From contig PAPM01000044.1 in assembly GCA_002708905.1 (NCBI GenBank), forward strand, positions 1 to 49,457: a DNA stretch of 49,457 nt, read 5' to 3'. The translations under genes were made by a program, and so were the position numbers. Positions 25,196 to 36,200 of the stretch are shown in pieces. Source of the DNA: Pseudomonadales bacterium. GTDB lineage: Bacteria > Pseudomonadota > Gammaproteobacteria > Pseudomonadales > Ketobacteraceae. Under the pieces are notes generated by a model. That model was not told the origin of the DNA. It was given only the letters and a program-made list of their open reading frames with translations, and made no database searches. Each line of letters begins with the position of its first letter. Position 1 is the first letter of the stretch.

Positions 25196-26982
25196 CGCTT
25201 CATTTCTCCTTCAGAGTTGCTGAGTTTGGCAATTAATCGGGTAAAGGAATTCAGACTGCAATACAGCGCCAGAAACCGTTCCAGCACACTGGCAAACAGA
25301 TAGGGGGAACCACCCGCTACCAGCCGTGGATCAAATTCCATTTCCACCTGGGTACCACGGCACATGGCGGTGCCCTTACCCACTTTTATTGGTGCCATGA
25401 TGGGTTTCACCTGCAAACGGCGAATGGACTCGATCATTTTGCGGGTGCTGTCTGCATCGCGGAAATCATAAAGCCGCAGTATTTCTTTCAGGGCATCGCC
25501 ACTCTCATCGCCGGTCAGTGACAGATGATTCAAATTCAGATGCGACATCAGCCTCCAGTAAGCGCGGTTGCGCAAAGGCGGCCGCAAAGTATGGGTCGGC
25601 GGTGAAATGCAATGGATGGACGCCACCGGCGCATCCCCTTCCACCATATTCAGCTTGGGCTGATTGGTACCCGAGGGTAGTCGCGCTGGCAGGTTGCGGT
25701 TAAAACAGGTCAAACGTAAATTCAGGGTTTCATCACTGGGCTGGTTGGGATCGAAGTTCAGATCCACCAGACTGATATTGATTTCCGACGCTTCTTCGTT
25801 GTGGTTTTCGCCTTCTATGACAGACAACCGGCGCTCAAGCCAGTAAGTACCGTGATTACGTTCCGTGTGGCGGTGTCGAATACCGTAAAACGGCGTGTAT
25901 TCAAATTTATTGCCGGTGCTGTTGGAAGCATCCACCTTATCGATGGAATACACTTCCAAGGATCCGGTTCTGCGGCCGTCCGGCACTACCCGATACTCGG
26001 TTTCCGTATGGTCCAGGGCAATGGGGTCGGCCACATAGGAAAACAAATTCACTGCTGGAGTACAGCCCAGCACAAACACACTGGCATTGATGTAATGTTC
26101 CAGCTCGCCGTCGGATTCTTTCAGGTAGATATAAAGGTTCAGTTCATTGCTGATGCCCGGCGGCAATTTACTGAGATCAATATCCACAAACAAAAACTTT
26201 TGTGGGAAGACAAAATATTCGGTCAGCAACCGGTAACCTTCGAAAGCATTGGCCGGATACGGCAGCAACCCTTCGGAAATATCAAACCCAACCGGCTTGA
26301 TGATGTCCGCATTACAGAATATCGGTTTGGTATCACCCTCGCCTTTAGCCAACACCACTTTTACCGCACCATTGAGCAGATGCTCATACAGGGGATAGAT
26401 GTGCTTGGGCTGACCCCGCAAATAAAAGCGGATCTTTCCCGGTGCCAGTTCAGAAATGTTCAACGCCGACGACAAGGTTTTCAGGGCGATCTTCAATACA
26501 CCATCGGCACCCCCCACTTCATCTGCACCGGGTGCGATGAACGGCCGCGCCAGTAGCTGGGCGGATTCCACTTTGAAGGGCTGGATGTCTGCTGGGTAGC
26601 AGGTTCGAAAACGACAGGTTTCACCACCAAAGCTATTGGTATCCAACTCAGTTTTCGCCGCTACGGTTGCACATTCATCCAGTGCTTCTGCCGCCTGAAA
26701 CTGAACAATGGTCATGGACGGAATAGGACGTTGGTAATGGGGATACATCACCCCCAACACACCGTCCGTCATCTCGGGAAAATCGTCGTTCAGCTTATCC
26801 TGAATGCGGGCATTCAATAGCGCCACACCATCCAGCAAACGCTCAACGAACGGATCTTCCGGTCGATCATCTGAGATGCGCAGGCGATTACCAATCTTGG
26901 GATGACGTTGGGCAAACTCAGACATGGCCTTCTGCACAAAGGCCAACTCCTTTTCGTAATGTTTGAGCAACTCGTCACTCAT
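25159..26982 (-). CDS. tssF: TssF baseplate protein
   Basis: A 607-residue TssF (VasA/ImpG type), the larger wedge subunit of the T6SS baseplate. It begins MSDELLKHYEKELAFVQKAM, with FAQRHPKIGNRLRIS and DPFVERLLDGVALLNARIQ, all diagnostic. The central MTIVQF and C-terminal RLYDFRDADSTRKMIESIRR segments also fit. The ATG directly follows the tssE stop (TAAATG), and the end overlaps tssG by 37 bases. The length is usual. Confidence 0.96.
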   Translation of the reverse strand: MSDELLKHYEKELAFVQKAMSEFAQRHPKIGNRLRISDDRPEDPFVERLLDGVALLNARIQDKLNDDFPEMTDGVLGVMYPHYQRPIPSMTIVQFQAAEALDECATVAAKTELDTNSFGGETCRFRTCYPADIQPFKVESAQLLARPFIAPGADEVGGADGVLKIALKTLSSALNISELAPGKIRFYLRGQPKHIYPLYEHLLNGAVKVVLAKGEGDTKPIFCNADIIKPVGFDISEGLLPYPANAFEGYRLLTEYFVFPQKFLFVDIDLSKLPPGISNELNLYIYLKESDGELEHYINASVFVLGCTPAVNLFSYVADPIALDHTETEYRVVPDGRRTGSLEVYSIDKVDASNSTGNKFEYTPFYGIRHRHTERNHGTYWLERRLSVIEGENHNEEASEINISLVDLNFDPNQPSDETLNLRLTCFNRNLPARLPSGTNQPKLNMVEGDAPVASIHCISPPTHTLRPPLRNRAYWRLMSHLNLNHLSLTGDESGDALKEILRLYDFRDADSTRKMIESIRRLQVKPIMAPIKVGKGTAMCRGTQVEMEFDPRLVAGGSPYLFASVLERFLALYCSLNSFTRLIAKLSNSEGEMKRWPPRAGEKALL

Positions 26983-27468
26983 TTACTTGGTCTCCGCCAC
27001 AGTCACCGAACGGGTAACCGGGTTTAATGCTGAATCAAATACAATGACCTCATCTGCACTCAGAGCATGCAGCGTGGCTTCCACCCGAAAGCGTATGCTG
27101 GGATCTTCCGGATCAACAGAGGACTGGGTTTGCACCTTGGCACTGCGAATGCGAGGCTCGTAGTTGGCAATGGTTTTCTCTACAGTACGGCAGAATTCCT
27201 GCCGCGCTTTCTGCGAGCTGAGATTCAGTGTGGCCGCATCCGGCAAACCATAGTTATGTAATGCAGCCTGTATGTGTGGTAAAGATTCTGGCGGCGCAAT
27301 ACAACACTGCCGGGTATTGAACAGCTCTTCCAGATCCCGGCGCACGCTTTCCTTTAACTGGTGAATCAACAGGTGATGGGCCCGTTGACTTTCCGTGTTT
27401 TCCTGGGGATTGTCGTCCAGCAGCCGGTCCAGCAACGGCACCACTAATTTTTGTTCCTGATCGATCAT
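26983..27468 (-). CDS. tssE: TssE (gp25-like) baseplate protein
   Basis: A 161-residue TssE, homologous to phage T4 gp25, that joins baseplate wedges and nucleates sheath polymerisation. It contains the gp25 core ESVRRDLEELFNTRQCCI, YGLPD, and the conserved EKTIANYEPRIRSAKV with the acidic-aromatic EPR motif. The length is typical. It begins 11 bases after the tssC2 stop and abuts tssF. Confidence 0.95.
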   Translation of the reverse strand: MIDQEQKLVVPLLDRLLDDNPQENTESQRAHHLLIHQLKESVRRDLEELFNTRQCCIAPPESLPHIQAALHNYGLPDAATLNLSSQKARQEFCRTVEKTIANYEPRIRSAKVQTQSSVDPEDPSIRFRVEATLHALSADEVIVFDSALNPVTRSVTVAETK

Positions 27469-27479
27469 ATCGCTTCCCC

Positions 27480-28961
27480 CTAACCTCTCGATCCGATACC
27501 GGCCTGTGACAACTCAGTGGTAAGCTTGAGTTCCGACACCAGGTTCTCGGCAATATAGTGAGGTTTGAGGAAGATGACACAGGTGTATTGTCCCGGCATG
27601 CCGGGCATTTCCTTTACCTGCAGTCGCACATCCCGTAGTGGATACTTGGCGCGCATTTCCCAGCTCAAGTCATCCCGCCCGGTGGTGTATTGGTTCAACC
27701 ACTTGGTCAGCATGCCTTCGATTTCTTTTTCGGTGGTATAGGAACCTACCTTGTCCCGAATCATGACCTTCAGATAATGGGCGAATCTGGAGGCACACAG
27801 CACCTGCTGCAACATAGCGCTGATGCGCGCGTTGGCGGTGGCACTTTTGGTGTCGAATTTTTTCGGCATGTGCACCGACGGGTTACTGTGGAAGGCTGCC
27901 AGGGGCACCCCATAGCATTGGCACAATGCCATCAAGCCCAACTCGCTGAATTCCCGTTCAATGGAATCGGTGATCACTACATCCGTCAGAATATGATAAG
28001 CGCCGGTGCCATCGGGAATGGGCAGCGCTTCGTAGCCGGTAACCACCCCACCCGCCAATTGACCACGGGGCACACCGCGGATTTGTGCAAACCAACCAAT
28101 CTCGCCGTACTCGCGAATGATCACGCTGGCAAAGGCAAACGCGGCATTACCCCACAGATAATGTTCCGGCCGTTCACAGCGCTCTTTGAAGGGTAACTCC
28201 CCGGCGACACTTTGATGGGGCTTGCGCAGGATAATCCGGGGCAAGGTGATGGAAACAAAACGGGCATCGTCCTGTTGCCGAAAAGCACGCCATTTAATGT
28301 ATTCCTGCTGCTGGAATATGGCCTGAAAATTCAGGTGACTGCCCAGGGTCTGGTAATCGTCCAGACCAAACAGTTGTGGTGCTGCACCACAAATAAACGG
28401 TGCAAAGGAGGCTGCCGCAATTTGCGCGACACCCTGCAACACTTCCAGGTCATTATATTTATGACCTTTGTAGGGGCGGTGACTAACGTAGTAGTCCCCC
28501 ACCAGCAAGCCGTAGGGTTCACCACCCGGTGTTCCAAATTCGTCGTTATAAATGCGTTGAAACAGCTGGCTCTGGTCAAAATCCTGGGCCCGGGTAATAT
28601 CCTTACAGACTTCTGCCCAGCTGATGTTCAACAGCTTCAGTTTGATGTCCGGGTAGATATAACTCTCGTCGCACAGTTTTCTCAGACTGCGCCAGGAAGA
28701 TTCCAACTGCTGGAATTTTTTATGATGGAGGATGGCATTCACCTGCTCCTCAATCAATTCGTCTATCAAGGCAACCTGTTGTGCCAGAAACTGTTGTAGT
28801 GACAAACCGGATGGCTTGCCCTGTGCACAGAAACGTTGCACCCAGGTTTTGAATCCGCTTGCATCATCAGTGGCCTGCAAAAACGCCTGCAACGGATTGC
28901 CCGACTCGCCGAAGGCAGCCTGGGTCGCGTTGAGCAATTCTGCAAGATCAATATTGGCCAT
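27480..28961 (-). CDS. TssC-family sheath protein, second copy (TssC2)
   Basis: A 493-residue full-length TssC (VipB) paralogue. Conserved TssC landmarks include SSWRSLRKL, DFDQSQLFQRIYNDEFGTPGGEPYG, GDYYVSHRP, EYIKWRAFRQQDDARFVSITLPR and FAHYLKVMIRDKVGS. The first 60 residues are unrelated to those of the other TssC (29043), so it may pair with TssB differently or act at one end of the sheath. Double TssC genes are known in Agrobacterium (TssC40/41). It follows a strong hairpin after tssC and precedes tssE by 11 bases. Confidence 0.93.
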   Translation of the reverse strand: MANIDLAELLNATQAAFGESGNPLQAFLQATDDASGFKTWVQRFCAQGKPSGLSLQQFLAQQVALIDELIEEQVNAILHHKKFQQLESSWRSLRKLCDESYIYPDIKLKLLNISWAEVCKDITRAQDFDQSQLFQRIYNDEFGTPGGEPYGLLVGDYYVSHRPYKGHKYNDLEVLQGVAQIAAASFAPFICGAAPQLFGLDDYQTLGSHLNFQAIFQQQEYIKWRAFRQQDDARFVSITLPRIILRKPHQSVAGELPFKERCERPEHYLWGNAAFAFASVIIREYGEIGWFAQIRGVPRGQLAGGVVTGYEALPIPDGTGAYHILTDVVITDSIEREFSELGLMALCQCYGVPLAAFHSNPSVHMPKKFDTKSATANARISAMLQQVLCASRFAHYLKVMIRDKVGSYTTEKEIEGMLTKWLNQYTTGRDDLSWEMRAKYPLRDVRLQVKEMPGMPGQYTCVIFLKPHYIAENLVSELKLTTELSQAGIGSRG

Positions 28962-28981
28962 GATGTTGGATTCATTTTTGT

Positions 28982-29026
28982 TGGGGCGAGAAAACAGTCG
29001 GCGTGGTTACGAATAACCACGCCGAC
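28982..29026 (-). terminator. UUCG-looped intrinsic terminator/attenuator after tssC
   Basis: Bases 28997-29009 and 29014-29026 are perfect 13-bp inverted arms (GTCGGCGTGGTTA). On the minus-strand RNA the loop is UUCG, an exceptionally stable tetraloop, and the stem is followed by TGTTTTCTC. It begins 16 bases after the tssC stop. It has every feature of an intrinsic terminator but sits inside the operon, so partial read-through would favour tssB-tssC over later genes. Confidence 0.9.
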
Positions 29027-29042
29027 CCAACGCTGCGGTAAA

Positions 29043-30533
29043 TTAACCCGCTTTCGGAATACTGGCCACCATACGGAGGGAAGTGGTCAGCTCTTCCATC
29101 TGCAGCCAGGGGCGCAGATAGGCAACAGCGTTATAGGAACCCGGGGCTCCAGGAGTTTCTTTTACCTCAATGCGCGCTTCCGCCAAGGGGAACTTGGCTT
29201 TCATTTCTGCGCTGGCATCGGGGTTACTGTTGGTGTACTGGGCAATCCAGCGATTCAACCACTGTTCGCAGTCTTTGGCTTCCATGAAGGAACCGATCTT
29301 GTCTCGGGCCATCACCTTCAGGTAATGGGCAATACGACCGGTAGCCATCATGTAAGGCAAGCGGGCAGAGATAGCTGCGTTAGCCGTGGCATCGGGATCG
29401 TCATACACTTTGGGTTTTTGTGCAGTCTGAGCACCGAAAAACACAGAGTAGTCAGTATTCTTGTAGTGACACAACGGCAGGAAGCCCTGGTTGCTGAGTT
29501 CCGCTTCCCGGCGATCGGTAATACCGATTTCAGTTGGGCACTTCTGGTCCACGTCACCGTCGTCGCTCTTGAACAGGTGTGAAGGCAGGCCTTCCACCTT
29601 ACCACCGCCTTCGGCACCGCGAATCGCAGTACACCAACCGGTTTCAGCGAAGGCTTTGGTTAAGGTGGTACCCATCACATAAGCGGCGTTCATCCAGGTG
29701 TAATCGCTGTGATCCACTGCTTTGTGCATGCCGGATTCGTCGCCTTCGAATTCTTCATAGTTGAATTCCTCCACCGGCTTGGTGTTGGCACCGTACGGCA
29801 GGCGGGACAGAACACGAGGCATAACCAGATTCACAAAACGGGAGTCTTCACTGTCGCGGAAGCTGCGCCACTTGATGTATTCCTGGGAAGCAAAGATACC
29901 GGACAGGTCGCGGGGCGTGGACAGCTCGGTAAAGTCATCAAAGCCGAACATCTGGGCGCCAGCGGCGCTGATGAACGGACAGAAACCGGCAGCCGCAACA
30001 TTGGACATGTTGGACAGCAGGTCGATGTCTTCCGGATGGTTGGTAAATTCGTAATCGCCAATCAGCGCACCATAGGGTTCACCACCGGCGGTACCGAATT
30101 CTGCCTCATAGATCTTTTTGAAGATCTGGCTCTGGTCAAATTCCACAGCCTTATCCAGATCCTTGAACAGTTCGCGCTTGCTGATGTTCAACATGCGAAT
30201 TTTCAGGCCGGTACCGGTTTCGGTGTTCATCACCAGGTGATGCAGGCCGCGCCAGGAGCCTTCCACTTTCTGCAGCTTTTCATGATGCATGATCGCCGCC
30301 AATTGCTTGGACATGGCCGCATCAATGGCCGCAATGGCGTTGGTGATGGTTTTGGTGAGGTTGCGATCCCAGGTCACCGTGCCGTCCAGAACCTGTTTGG
30401 TCAGGTTGGCCAGCAGATCCTGAGCTTCGTCACGCTCGGTTTGTTTGGTGGCACCAATGGCCATTTCCAATAGGCTGACCGAGCCTTCGGCGGCTTCTGC
30501 TCCGCCTTCTGCTTGAGTTTCTTGTTCGGCCAT
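29043..30533 (-). CDS. tssC: TssC (VipB) sheath large subunit
   Basis: A 496-residue TssC, the main contractile-sheath subunit, which co-assembles with TssB around the Hcp tube. It has a typical N-terminus ([20 protein letters not shown]), [71 protein letters not shown] and a complete C-terminal core ([17 protein letters not shown]). The start overlaps the tssB stop as TAATG, indicating translational coupling. A strong terminator-like hairpin follows the stop. Confidence 0.97.
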   Translation of the reverse strand: MAEQETQAEGGAEAAEGSVSLLEMAIGATKQTERDEAQDLLANLTKQVLDGTVTWDRNLTKTITNAIAAIDAAMSKQLAAIMHHEKLQKVEGSWRGLHHLVMNTETGTGLKIRMLNISKRELFKDLDKAVEFDQSQIFKKIYEAEFGTAGGEPYGALIGDYEFTNHPEDIDLLSNMSNVAAAGFCPFISAAGAQMFGFDDFTELSTPRDLSGIFASQEYIKWRSFRDSEDSRFVNLVMPRVLSRLPYGANTKPVEEFNYEEFEGDESGMHKAVDHSDYTWMNAAYVMGTTLTKAFAETGWCTAIRGAEGGGKVEGLPSHLFKSDDGDVDQKCPTEIGITDRREAELSNQGFLPLCHYKNTDYSVFFGAQTAQKPKVYDDPDATANAAISARLPYMMATGRIAHYLKVMARDKIGSFMEAKDCEQWLNRWIAQYTNSNPDASAEMKAKFPLAEARIEVKETPGAPGSYNAVAYLRPWLQMEELTTSLRMVASIPKAG

Positions 30534-31051
30534 TATTCATCTCCCCCTTCTTTCTTATCCAGGCCCAGTTCCGTAGAAATGGAGGCCACTTTGTCCGCGT
30601 TTTGCAGAATGTCTTCCAGAATGCCTTCCAGTGCTTCGGAGCGATCCGCTTTACTCATCAGGTCGCGCAGTTTGTTGCGGGCTTCCAGTAATTGTTTCAA
30701 CGGTTCAACCTGGTTGACGATGGCAGTAGGATCGAAGTCGTCCATGCTCTTGAAGGACAGGTCAACCGCCATTTCAGAATCATCACCGGCCAGGGTGTTT
30801 TCCACTTTCATGGAAACCGTGGGATTCACATTACCCATCACCTGGTTGAAATTATCCCGGTCAATGTTGACGAACTTGCGTTCTTTGAGGGACTTTTTGT
30901 TTTCGGTGTTGTCGCCGGAGTAGTCACCCATCACGCCCATTACGAAGGGCAGTTCCTTGACCTGTTCCGCGCCGCCGGTTTCGACGTCATAAGTAATGTG
31001 CACGCGCGGCTTGCGAACGCGCTTGAGTTTATCGTGGATGCTATCTGACAT
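30533..31051 (-). CDS. tssB: TssB (VipA) sheath small subunit
   Basis: A 172-residue TssB, the small sheath subunit. It shows [68 protein letters not shown] and a C-terminal helix. GGAGG lies 9 bases before ATG 31051. It is coupled by a one-base overlap to tssC. The family length and motifs leave little doubt. Confidence 0.97.
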   Translation of the reverse strand: MSDSIHDKLKRVRKPRVHITYDVETGGAEQVKELPFVMGVMGDYSGDNTENKKSLKERKFVNIDRDNFNQVMGNVNPTVSMKVENTLAGDDSEMAVDLSFKSMDDFDPTAIVNQVEPLKQLLEARNKLRDLMSKADRSEALEGILEDILQNADKVASISTELGLDKKEGGDE

Positions 31052-31187
31052 GGGTGGTTCCTCCGTTAGAATTCGTTGGTCTTGCTTTTAATCGTGTTCG
31101 ATACCGTGGTAGTAGGCATGTTCCGTTCCAGATTCTGTTCCACTTCCCTATGTTGTTAATATTTCACGTTTTTGGCTGGAGTGCGTG

Positions 31188-32414
31188 TTACCACCCCATA
31201 TTGCTGTCTTCTTCGTTGCTGTTGGATGAACTGGGTTTGGTTTCCGTCACAGTGCCCGCGGTTGCGTTATAGGCCGCTACATCGCCGTCATCCTCACTTT
31301 CATCCAGCTTAGCACCGGTGAGATGCTGGTAGAAGGCACGGGCGGTGGGGTCCGGCACCAGTTCCAGAATCAGTTCATTCATGGGCATGCGACCCCAGCG
31401 CACCAAACGTTCAATTCCCGTGACCAAGGGTGTGTGAGGCTCAGTCTGGCGGAAATACTGGGCGACCTCCTCCAGCCTGCGCAGGGCATCCGCTCGACTG
31501 GCAATGGGTCCTGACGCACCTGCACTGACCGCGCCCGCTGCTGCGGCCACCACCGGGGTACCGTCCGTTGCTTGTTCTGTCACGACGCTCTCCTCGGGTG
31601 CGGCGGCAGCCAGTTTGTCTTTGGCTATAAAGCGTACCGCCCGCAGTATTTCTTCCAGGGTTTCCAGAATCAGGGAAAAAGGGGGGGCTTCGTGCCCGCA
31701 ATGCCCCCGCAAGGTGTCATTCATGGCTTTGAAGTCCGCCACTGACTGCTCCAGGTCTTCCACCAGATTGACGTAGAAATCCGGCGCTGCCTCGGCCACC
31801 GCGGTTTCTACCGCTGCCAGCGTGAAACCGAGGGATTCTTCTTTTTCGTGACGCTTGTCGTTATCGGCGATCCTGGCGGCATCCCGGGCCTGCTGATACT
31901 GCCAAAAACTGAAGGAGCCGGTAGAGCTTTCCGTGGTAATCAGTGCATTGCGCATGGGCGCCAGCAAGGTGCCTTCACCACTGTCGCCATTGAGCCCGGC
32001 CAGGGGTGCCACCTTGGTTTCGATACCATCTTCGTCCGGCTCCGGATAGAGGCCATCCCAGAAGTTGTCCACCAGCCCCTTGGTCAGCGCAATGCCGTCC
32101 CGCAAGCCGGGAAAATCATGAAAACGAATCAGCGCTTCAGTGAGCCAGCAGGCTACCTCCAAATCCTTGCTGTGTTCCTTCAGGATGCTGGGCCCCAGAT
32201 CCAGGATCGGGCGCCAGGCATTCAGGACATTGGAGGCTTCCTCCGGATCAAACAGGCTGGCACGCTCCGCCGCCCGGGCCGCGTTACGGGCATCCTTGAC
32301 CTGGTAGTAGAGGGAGGTGGGGGAAGAATCCTCACGGATATCGGCTCCCTGAGGCTGATCCTCGGAAATGGGCTGCAGCAGTTCGTCGATGTCGATGATA
32401 TGTGGGGATGCCAT
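31188..32414 (-). CDS. tssA: TssA (ImpA-domain) protein
   Basis: A 408-residue TssA. It docks at the baseplate and then caps the growing tail to coordinate Hcp and sheath polymerisation. The N-terminal ImpA domain shows LLQPISEDQPQGADIRED, SLYYQVKDARNAARAAERAS, and WRPILDLGPSILKEHSKDLE with LTEALIRF. A low-complexity Ala/Ser stretch (about 275-300) leads to a C-terminal domain of the short TssA class (ALRRLEEVAQYFRQTEPHTP; WGRMPMNELILELV). It lies between tagF and tssB with 114- and 136-bp gaps. Confidence 0.93.
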   Translation of the reverse strand: MASPHIIDIDELLQPISEDQPQGADIREDSSPTSLYYQVKDARNAARAAERASLFDPEEASNVLNAWRPILDLGPSILKEHSKDLEVACWLTEALIRFHDFPGLRDGIALTKGLVDNFWDGLYPEPDEDGIETKVAPLAGLNGDSGEGTLLAPMRNALITTESSTGSFSFWQYQQARDAARIADNDKRHEKEESLGFTLAAVETAVAEAAPDFYVNLVEDLEQSVADFKAMNDTLRGHCGHEAPPFSLILETLEEILRAVRFIAKDKLAAAAPEESVVTEQATDGTPVVAAAAGAVSAGASGPIASRADALRRLEEVAQYFRQTEPHTPLVTGIERLVRWGRMPMNELILELVPDPTARAFYQHLTGAKLDESEDDGDVAAYNATAGTVTETKPSSSNSNEEDSNMGW

Positions 32415-32489
32415 TACTGGTCCTTCTAACGCTGTGTTATAGGTTGTTGTTCGCGTACCGACCCGTTTCTGTCCTATCTATTCTAGCTA

Positions 32490-32510
32490 AAATCCCTGTA
32501 ACTGGGGATG
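32490..32510 (-). terminator. Weak terminator-like hairpin after tagF
   Basis: ATCCC and GGGAT (32492-32496, 32505-32509) form a 5-bp stem. On the minus strand TTTTAGC follows. It lies 20 bases after the tagF stop and may be a mild attenuator ahead of tssA. The stem is short. Confidence 0.35.
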
Positions 32511-32528
32511 TACGCGTTGAATTTGCTG

Positions 32529-33254
32529 TTATTCGACCCGGTTCCAACCGTATTCAGGCCATTGTCCCGTGAGCATGGACACATAACCAACCGGGTCCGG
32601 CAGGAACTCACTGGTCAACATGCAATCGGGGGTTTGATCATTTCCCGCACAAAACCAGAGACTGTAGCTGGCATAGTGCTGCCGCAACAGCGCCTCACTT
32701 TGAATCAGGCTCTGTGTCAGTGACACGTCACTTTGATCCGGTTTCACGTCACTGGTCTCCACCAGTGTCACACTGGTACCCAGACTGCGGCTGTGGGCGG
32801 CCTTCACCTTCCAGGGGCGGAACACCGGATCGGGTAACTGGTCCAGCACCTCCACCACGGCCTCCACTGTGGGGGACTCGTGCAGGCAGGCCAGGCCAAT
32901 TTCCTGCAGGCGCAGGAACCATTCGGCATTGTGATACAACGCATGGCTCATGTTCACACCGCTGCTCACCGGCATGGCAATGGTCAGGGGAAAATAGCGC
33001 CCCACCCGATCCACACTGGGCAACATGACACCCACCCAACCGTGCCCGTCGACGCAACCCGATGACAGCGCAAAGCGCCACACCGGCGAAGTGAGATAGC
33101 TATCAAGCCAGTGATCCCCGAGCAACTGGCGACTGCCTGCCATGGCCCGCTGTAACCACTGGTCCCAGACCTCAACGAAACTGCGGGGCAGGTAACGCTC
33201 AATGAAATCCCCATACCCCGGCAATTTGCCGAAAAATCCCATGTCGGTCGCCAT
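32529..33254 (-). CDS. tagF: TagF T6SS regulator
   Basis: A 241-residue TagF (DUF2094). In Pseudomonas and Agrobacterium TagF represses T6SS assembly after translation, acting on the FHA protein. It begins MATDMGFFGKLPGYGDFIER, followed by LPRSFVEVWDQWLQ and SPVWRFALSSG, all hallmarks, and DRVGRYFPLTIA. I start at ATG 33254, with AGGGAGA upstream, rather than an in-frame codon at 33284 that would overlap tssM. It follows tssM by 11 bases. Confidence 0.94.
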   Translation of the reverse strand: MATDMGFFGKLPGYGDFIERYLPRSFVEVWDQWLQRAMAGSRQLLGDHWLDSYLTSPVWRFALSSGCVDGHGWVGVMLPSVDRVGRYFPLTIAMPVSSGVNMSHALYHNAEWFLRLQEIGLACLHESPTVEAVVEVLDQLPDPVFRPWKVKAAHSRSLGTSVTLVETSDVKPDQSDVSLTQSLIQSEALLRQHYASYSLWFCAGNDQTPDCMLTSEFLPDPVGYVSMLTGQWPEYGWNRVE

Positions 33255-33265
33255 GGCTGTCTCCC

Positions 33266-36200
33266 TTACAGGCCCTGCGGGCAACGATAGTTGCGCAACA
33301 GTGACAGGTTCAGGCCGCTGATACGGCTGGCAGCGGTCAGTTGATACTTGGCATTGCGTCCATTCTTGTTGAACGTGGCCTGGTAGGTGGTGTTTCCCAC
33401 CTTGCGAATATTGGCGTCATCCAGCAGGCGATACCAGGCCCAGGCGCCGGTATAGGTTTCCCGATGCAGCGTCTGGTTCAGATCCTCAAACAGGATACGG
33501 ATGTTGGTATCCCGCCCGCTGCGCCAGCTGGCTTTTTTGTTCAGCTTGGGACCATGGGTGTAGGCAAAACGTTGTTCACCCAGTTGCAGTTCGAATTTGC
33601 CCACGGCGGTGTCGAGACCCAGGGGCTTGAGACTGAAATCGTATCCCGGCGTATCACCGGAGCGATACAGCGCCAGCCGCAGCGTGTCCGCCCCGCGCAA
33701 TTGACCCAGACTGCCTTCGGTAAACGCCACCGATTGACCGTCCAGCGCCTTGGGCAACCAGTTGCGATCCAGGAACGGCTTCACGTTTTCCTGAACGAAG
33801 GTGGCTTCCACACCGCCGGGTGCCAGGAACTGGCTGAAATCATCCACCGTAGCTTCGCTTCTGACTTTACGCAATGGATAACGGCTGCCGATGGTGCGCT
33901 CATACACCGAATACACCTGCTGGTTCCAGGCACGGTCCAGATGGGCTTTGGTGCCCTGCAGAATCACACCCCAACTGTGGTCCGCCATTTCGTTCAACCA
34001 GGTACTCACCGGCTTTGGTGTATTGGTGGCGAGAATGCGCAACTTGCGGATGGCATCGGCACTGTTGGTGGAATAGCGAGCCTTGGCGGCCTGGAAGGCG
34101 GCTTCGTTGGGATCCGGCGACACCGCCATATTGTTCAGATAACCGTGCAGTTCTTTAATGCCCGCCAACACATCGTTGATGGGTGCTGGCAACTGTTCCG
34201 TCTGCGTGGTGAGTTGGTTGATATCGCGGAAGGCCACGTCCACGGCGGTGGGTTTCACCACCTTACCAATAATGGCTTCCGCTGCACCGGAGGCGGTGGG
34301 TGAGGTACCCGGCAGCAAAGCGGGTTTGGGCCAACCCGGTGTCAGCGCCGTGTTTTCTTTGGTCACCCGCAGAATGGCTACCACCGGAGAAAACACCGGG
34401 TCCGCCATTTGTTTCAGCGTGGCCGTAGCCGTGGTCATATCGGTGAACTTGGCCACGTGCAACTCATTCAACAATGCATTCCACTGGCTGGTGTAATCGT
34501 TGAGGTACAGCGTTTTCAATTCCTCACCCAGCTTCTCCATGTCCGCTTCCGTGAAGTCATCCACTTCTTCATTACCGAAAATCCAGCGATCCCGCTCCAA
34601 CTGTTGCAACAACGGAGACTTCACGCTGAAGTCCAGGGATTTGTAGCCGGGCTTGCTGTACAGCGCAGGCATTTGCAATAGGCCGTTGGGCTGCTCGTAA
34701 CCAAAGATCGCCGCTGACTTGCCACCGATCTGTGCGTACAGGTCCAGGGTTTCCCGCCCCAGGTTACCGGACTTCATCTGGCTGTAAAGGCGTTGGGCAG
34801 CCGGAATCTGTTTCAGTTTGAAGCGGGTGCTGTCCACCACCGCCTGATTCAGTTCCACTGTGCCGAAGCCATCCTGTAACAACACGTTCAGATGGTCATT
34901 CAATTCTTTCTGCTTGCCGGCTTCGCCTGGTAATCGCTGTTGCCATTGATCACTGGCCCAGTTGCGCAACACGTCGGGCTCGAAATGTTCTTTGTCCACC
35001 AACATTAAGTAAGTGCGGAAGGTATCAATCAAATCCGGGTTGGTGGCGTTCATGCTTTGCAGGCGCTGCTCCAGGAAAAACTGGAAACGGGGCAGGAAAT
35101 CCTTACGCAAGGCATTCAGATAAAGTGCATCGGCTGCTTCATCCACCGAACCGTCGTAAAGGCCCACGCTGCTCAGCCAGGGATGATCCTCCTGATTGTA
35201 AACCCGGGATGCTTCGTATAGTGGTTCCAGAACCGGCAGGGTGTTAACCGGGTCCTGATCGAACTGACCCAGTTTGCTTTGCTCAGATTGGTATTGGGCG
35301 ATGTATTTGTTCACTTCCGTCATATAGTCATTGTTGCGACTGAGCGTAACGGACCACACCCCAATTAACGCCACAAAAACCAACCCAAGTACGCCAAAGT
35401 AACCGCGCCGCAACCACAGCAAACTGTTTTCCAGTTTTTTGTTGCTGCCCACCAGCTCCTCTTCCGGAAACACCACATCCTTGAATAGTCGATTGATGAA
35501 GAAGCTCTTGCCACTACCAGCCTGGCTGCGCAATGCATCTCGGCTCAAACCAAAATTGGAGGACACTGCGGACATCATGCGATCGATGGGTGTTCCTTCC
35601 TGAGTACCGCTGCAGAAATATACGCCGCGCAATAACGGTTGCTCACTGTAGCGATTGGCGGCAAAGGCTTCGCTCATGAATTCCACCAACAGCGGTTTCA
35701 GATTTTCCATCTGTTGTGGGAAAGCCTGTATTAAAGAACGCTTGGACGGATCCCGTTCGTTGTGCACGCGCCACAATACACGATCATTCAGGCGGCTAAT
35801 CAACAGATCCAGTTCGCTGGGCAGATTATTCAGCTGTTGATTGGAATCGATATTAAAGGTGGTGCCCCAAATCTGCTGGCGTTCCGGCTGCGTCAGATTG
35901 GAGAAGAATTCGGTAAAACCTGCCACCAGGTCGCACTTGGTAAGCATCACGTAGATCGGAAATTTCACACCGAAGCTTTTCTGCAATTCATCAATACGCT
36001 CACGGATCAGCTTGGCGTTGTAACTGCGCTGGGCTGGTTGTTGGGTCAGCAAATCCTGTACGCTGATGGCAATCAGCGCGCCATTGATCGGGCGGCGGGG
36101 ACGGTGTTTTTTCAGCAGTGACAAAAAGCCCTGCCATGCAGAGCTATCAACAGTCTTATGGCTGTCCTGGGTGGTATAACGGCCCGCAGTATCGATCATT

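Noticed and set aside
25801-26556. Plus-strand frames of 150-320 codons opposite tssF, tssC, tssM and tssK (for example 33341-34303)
   Set aside because: They are mirror frames of conserved T6SS genes and lack start signals and family motifs.
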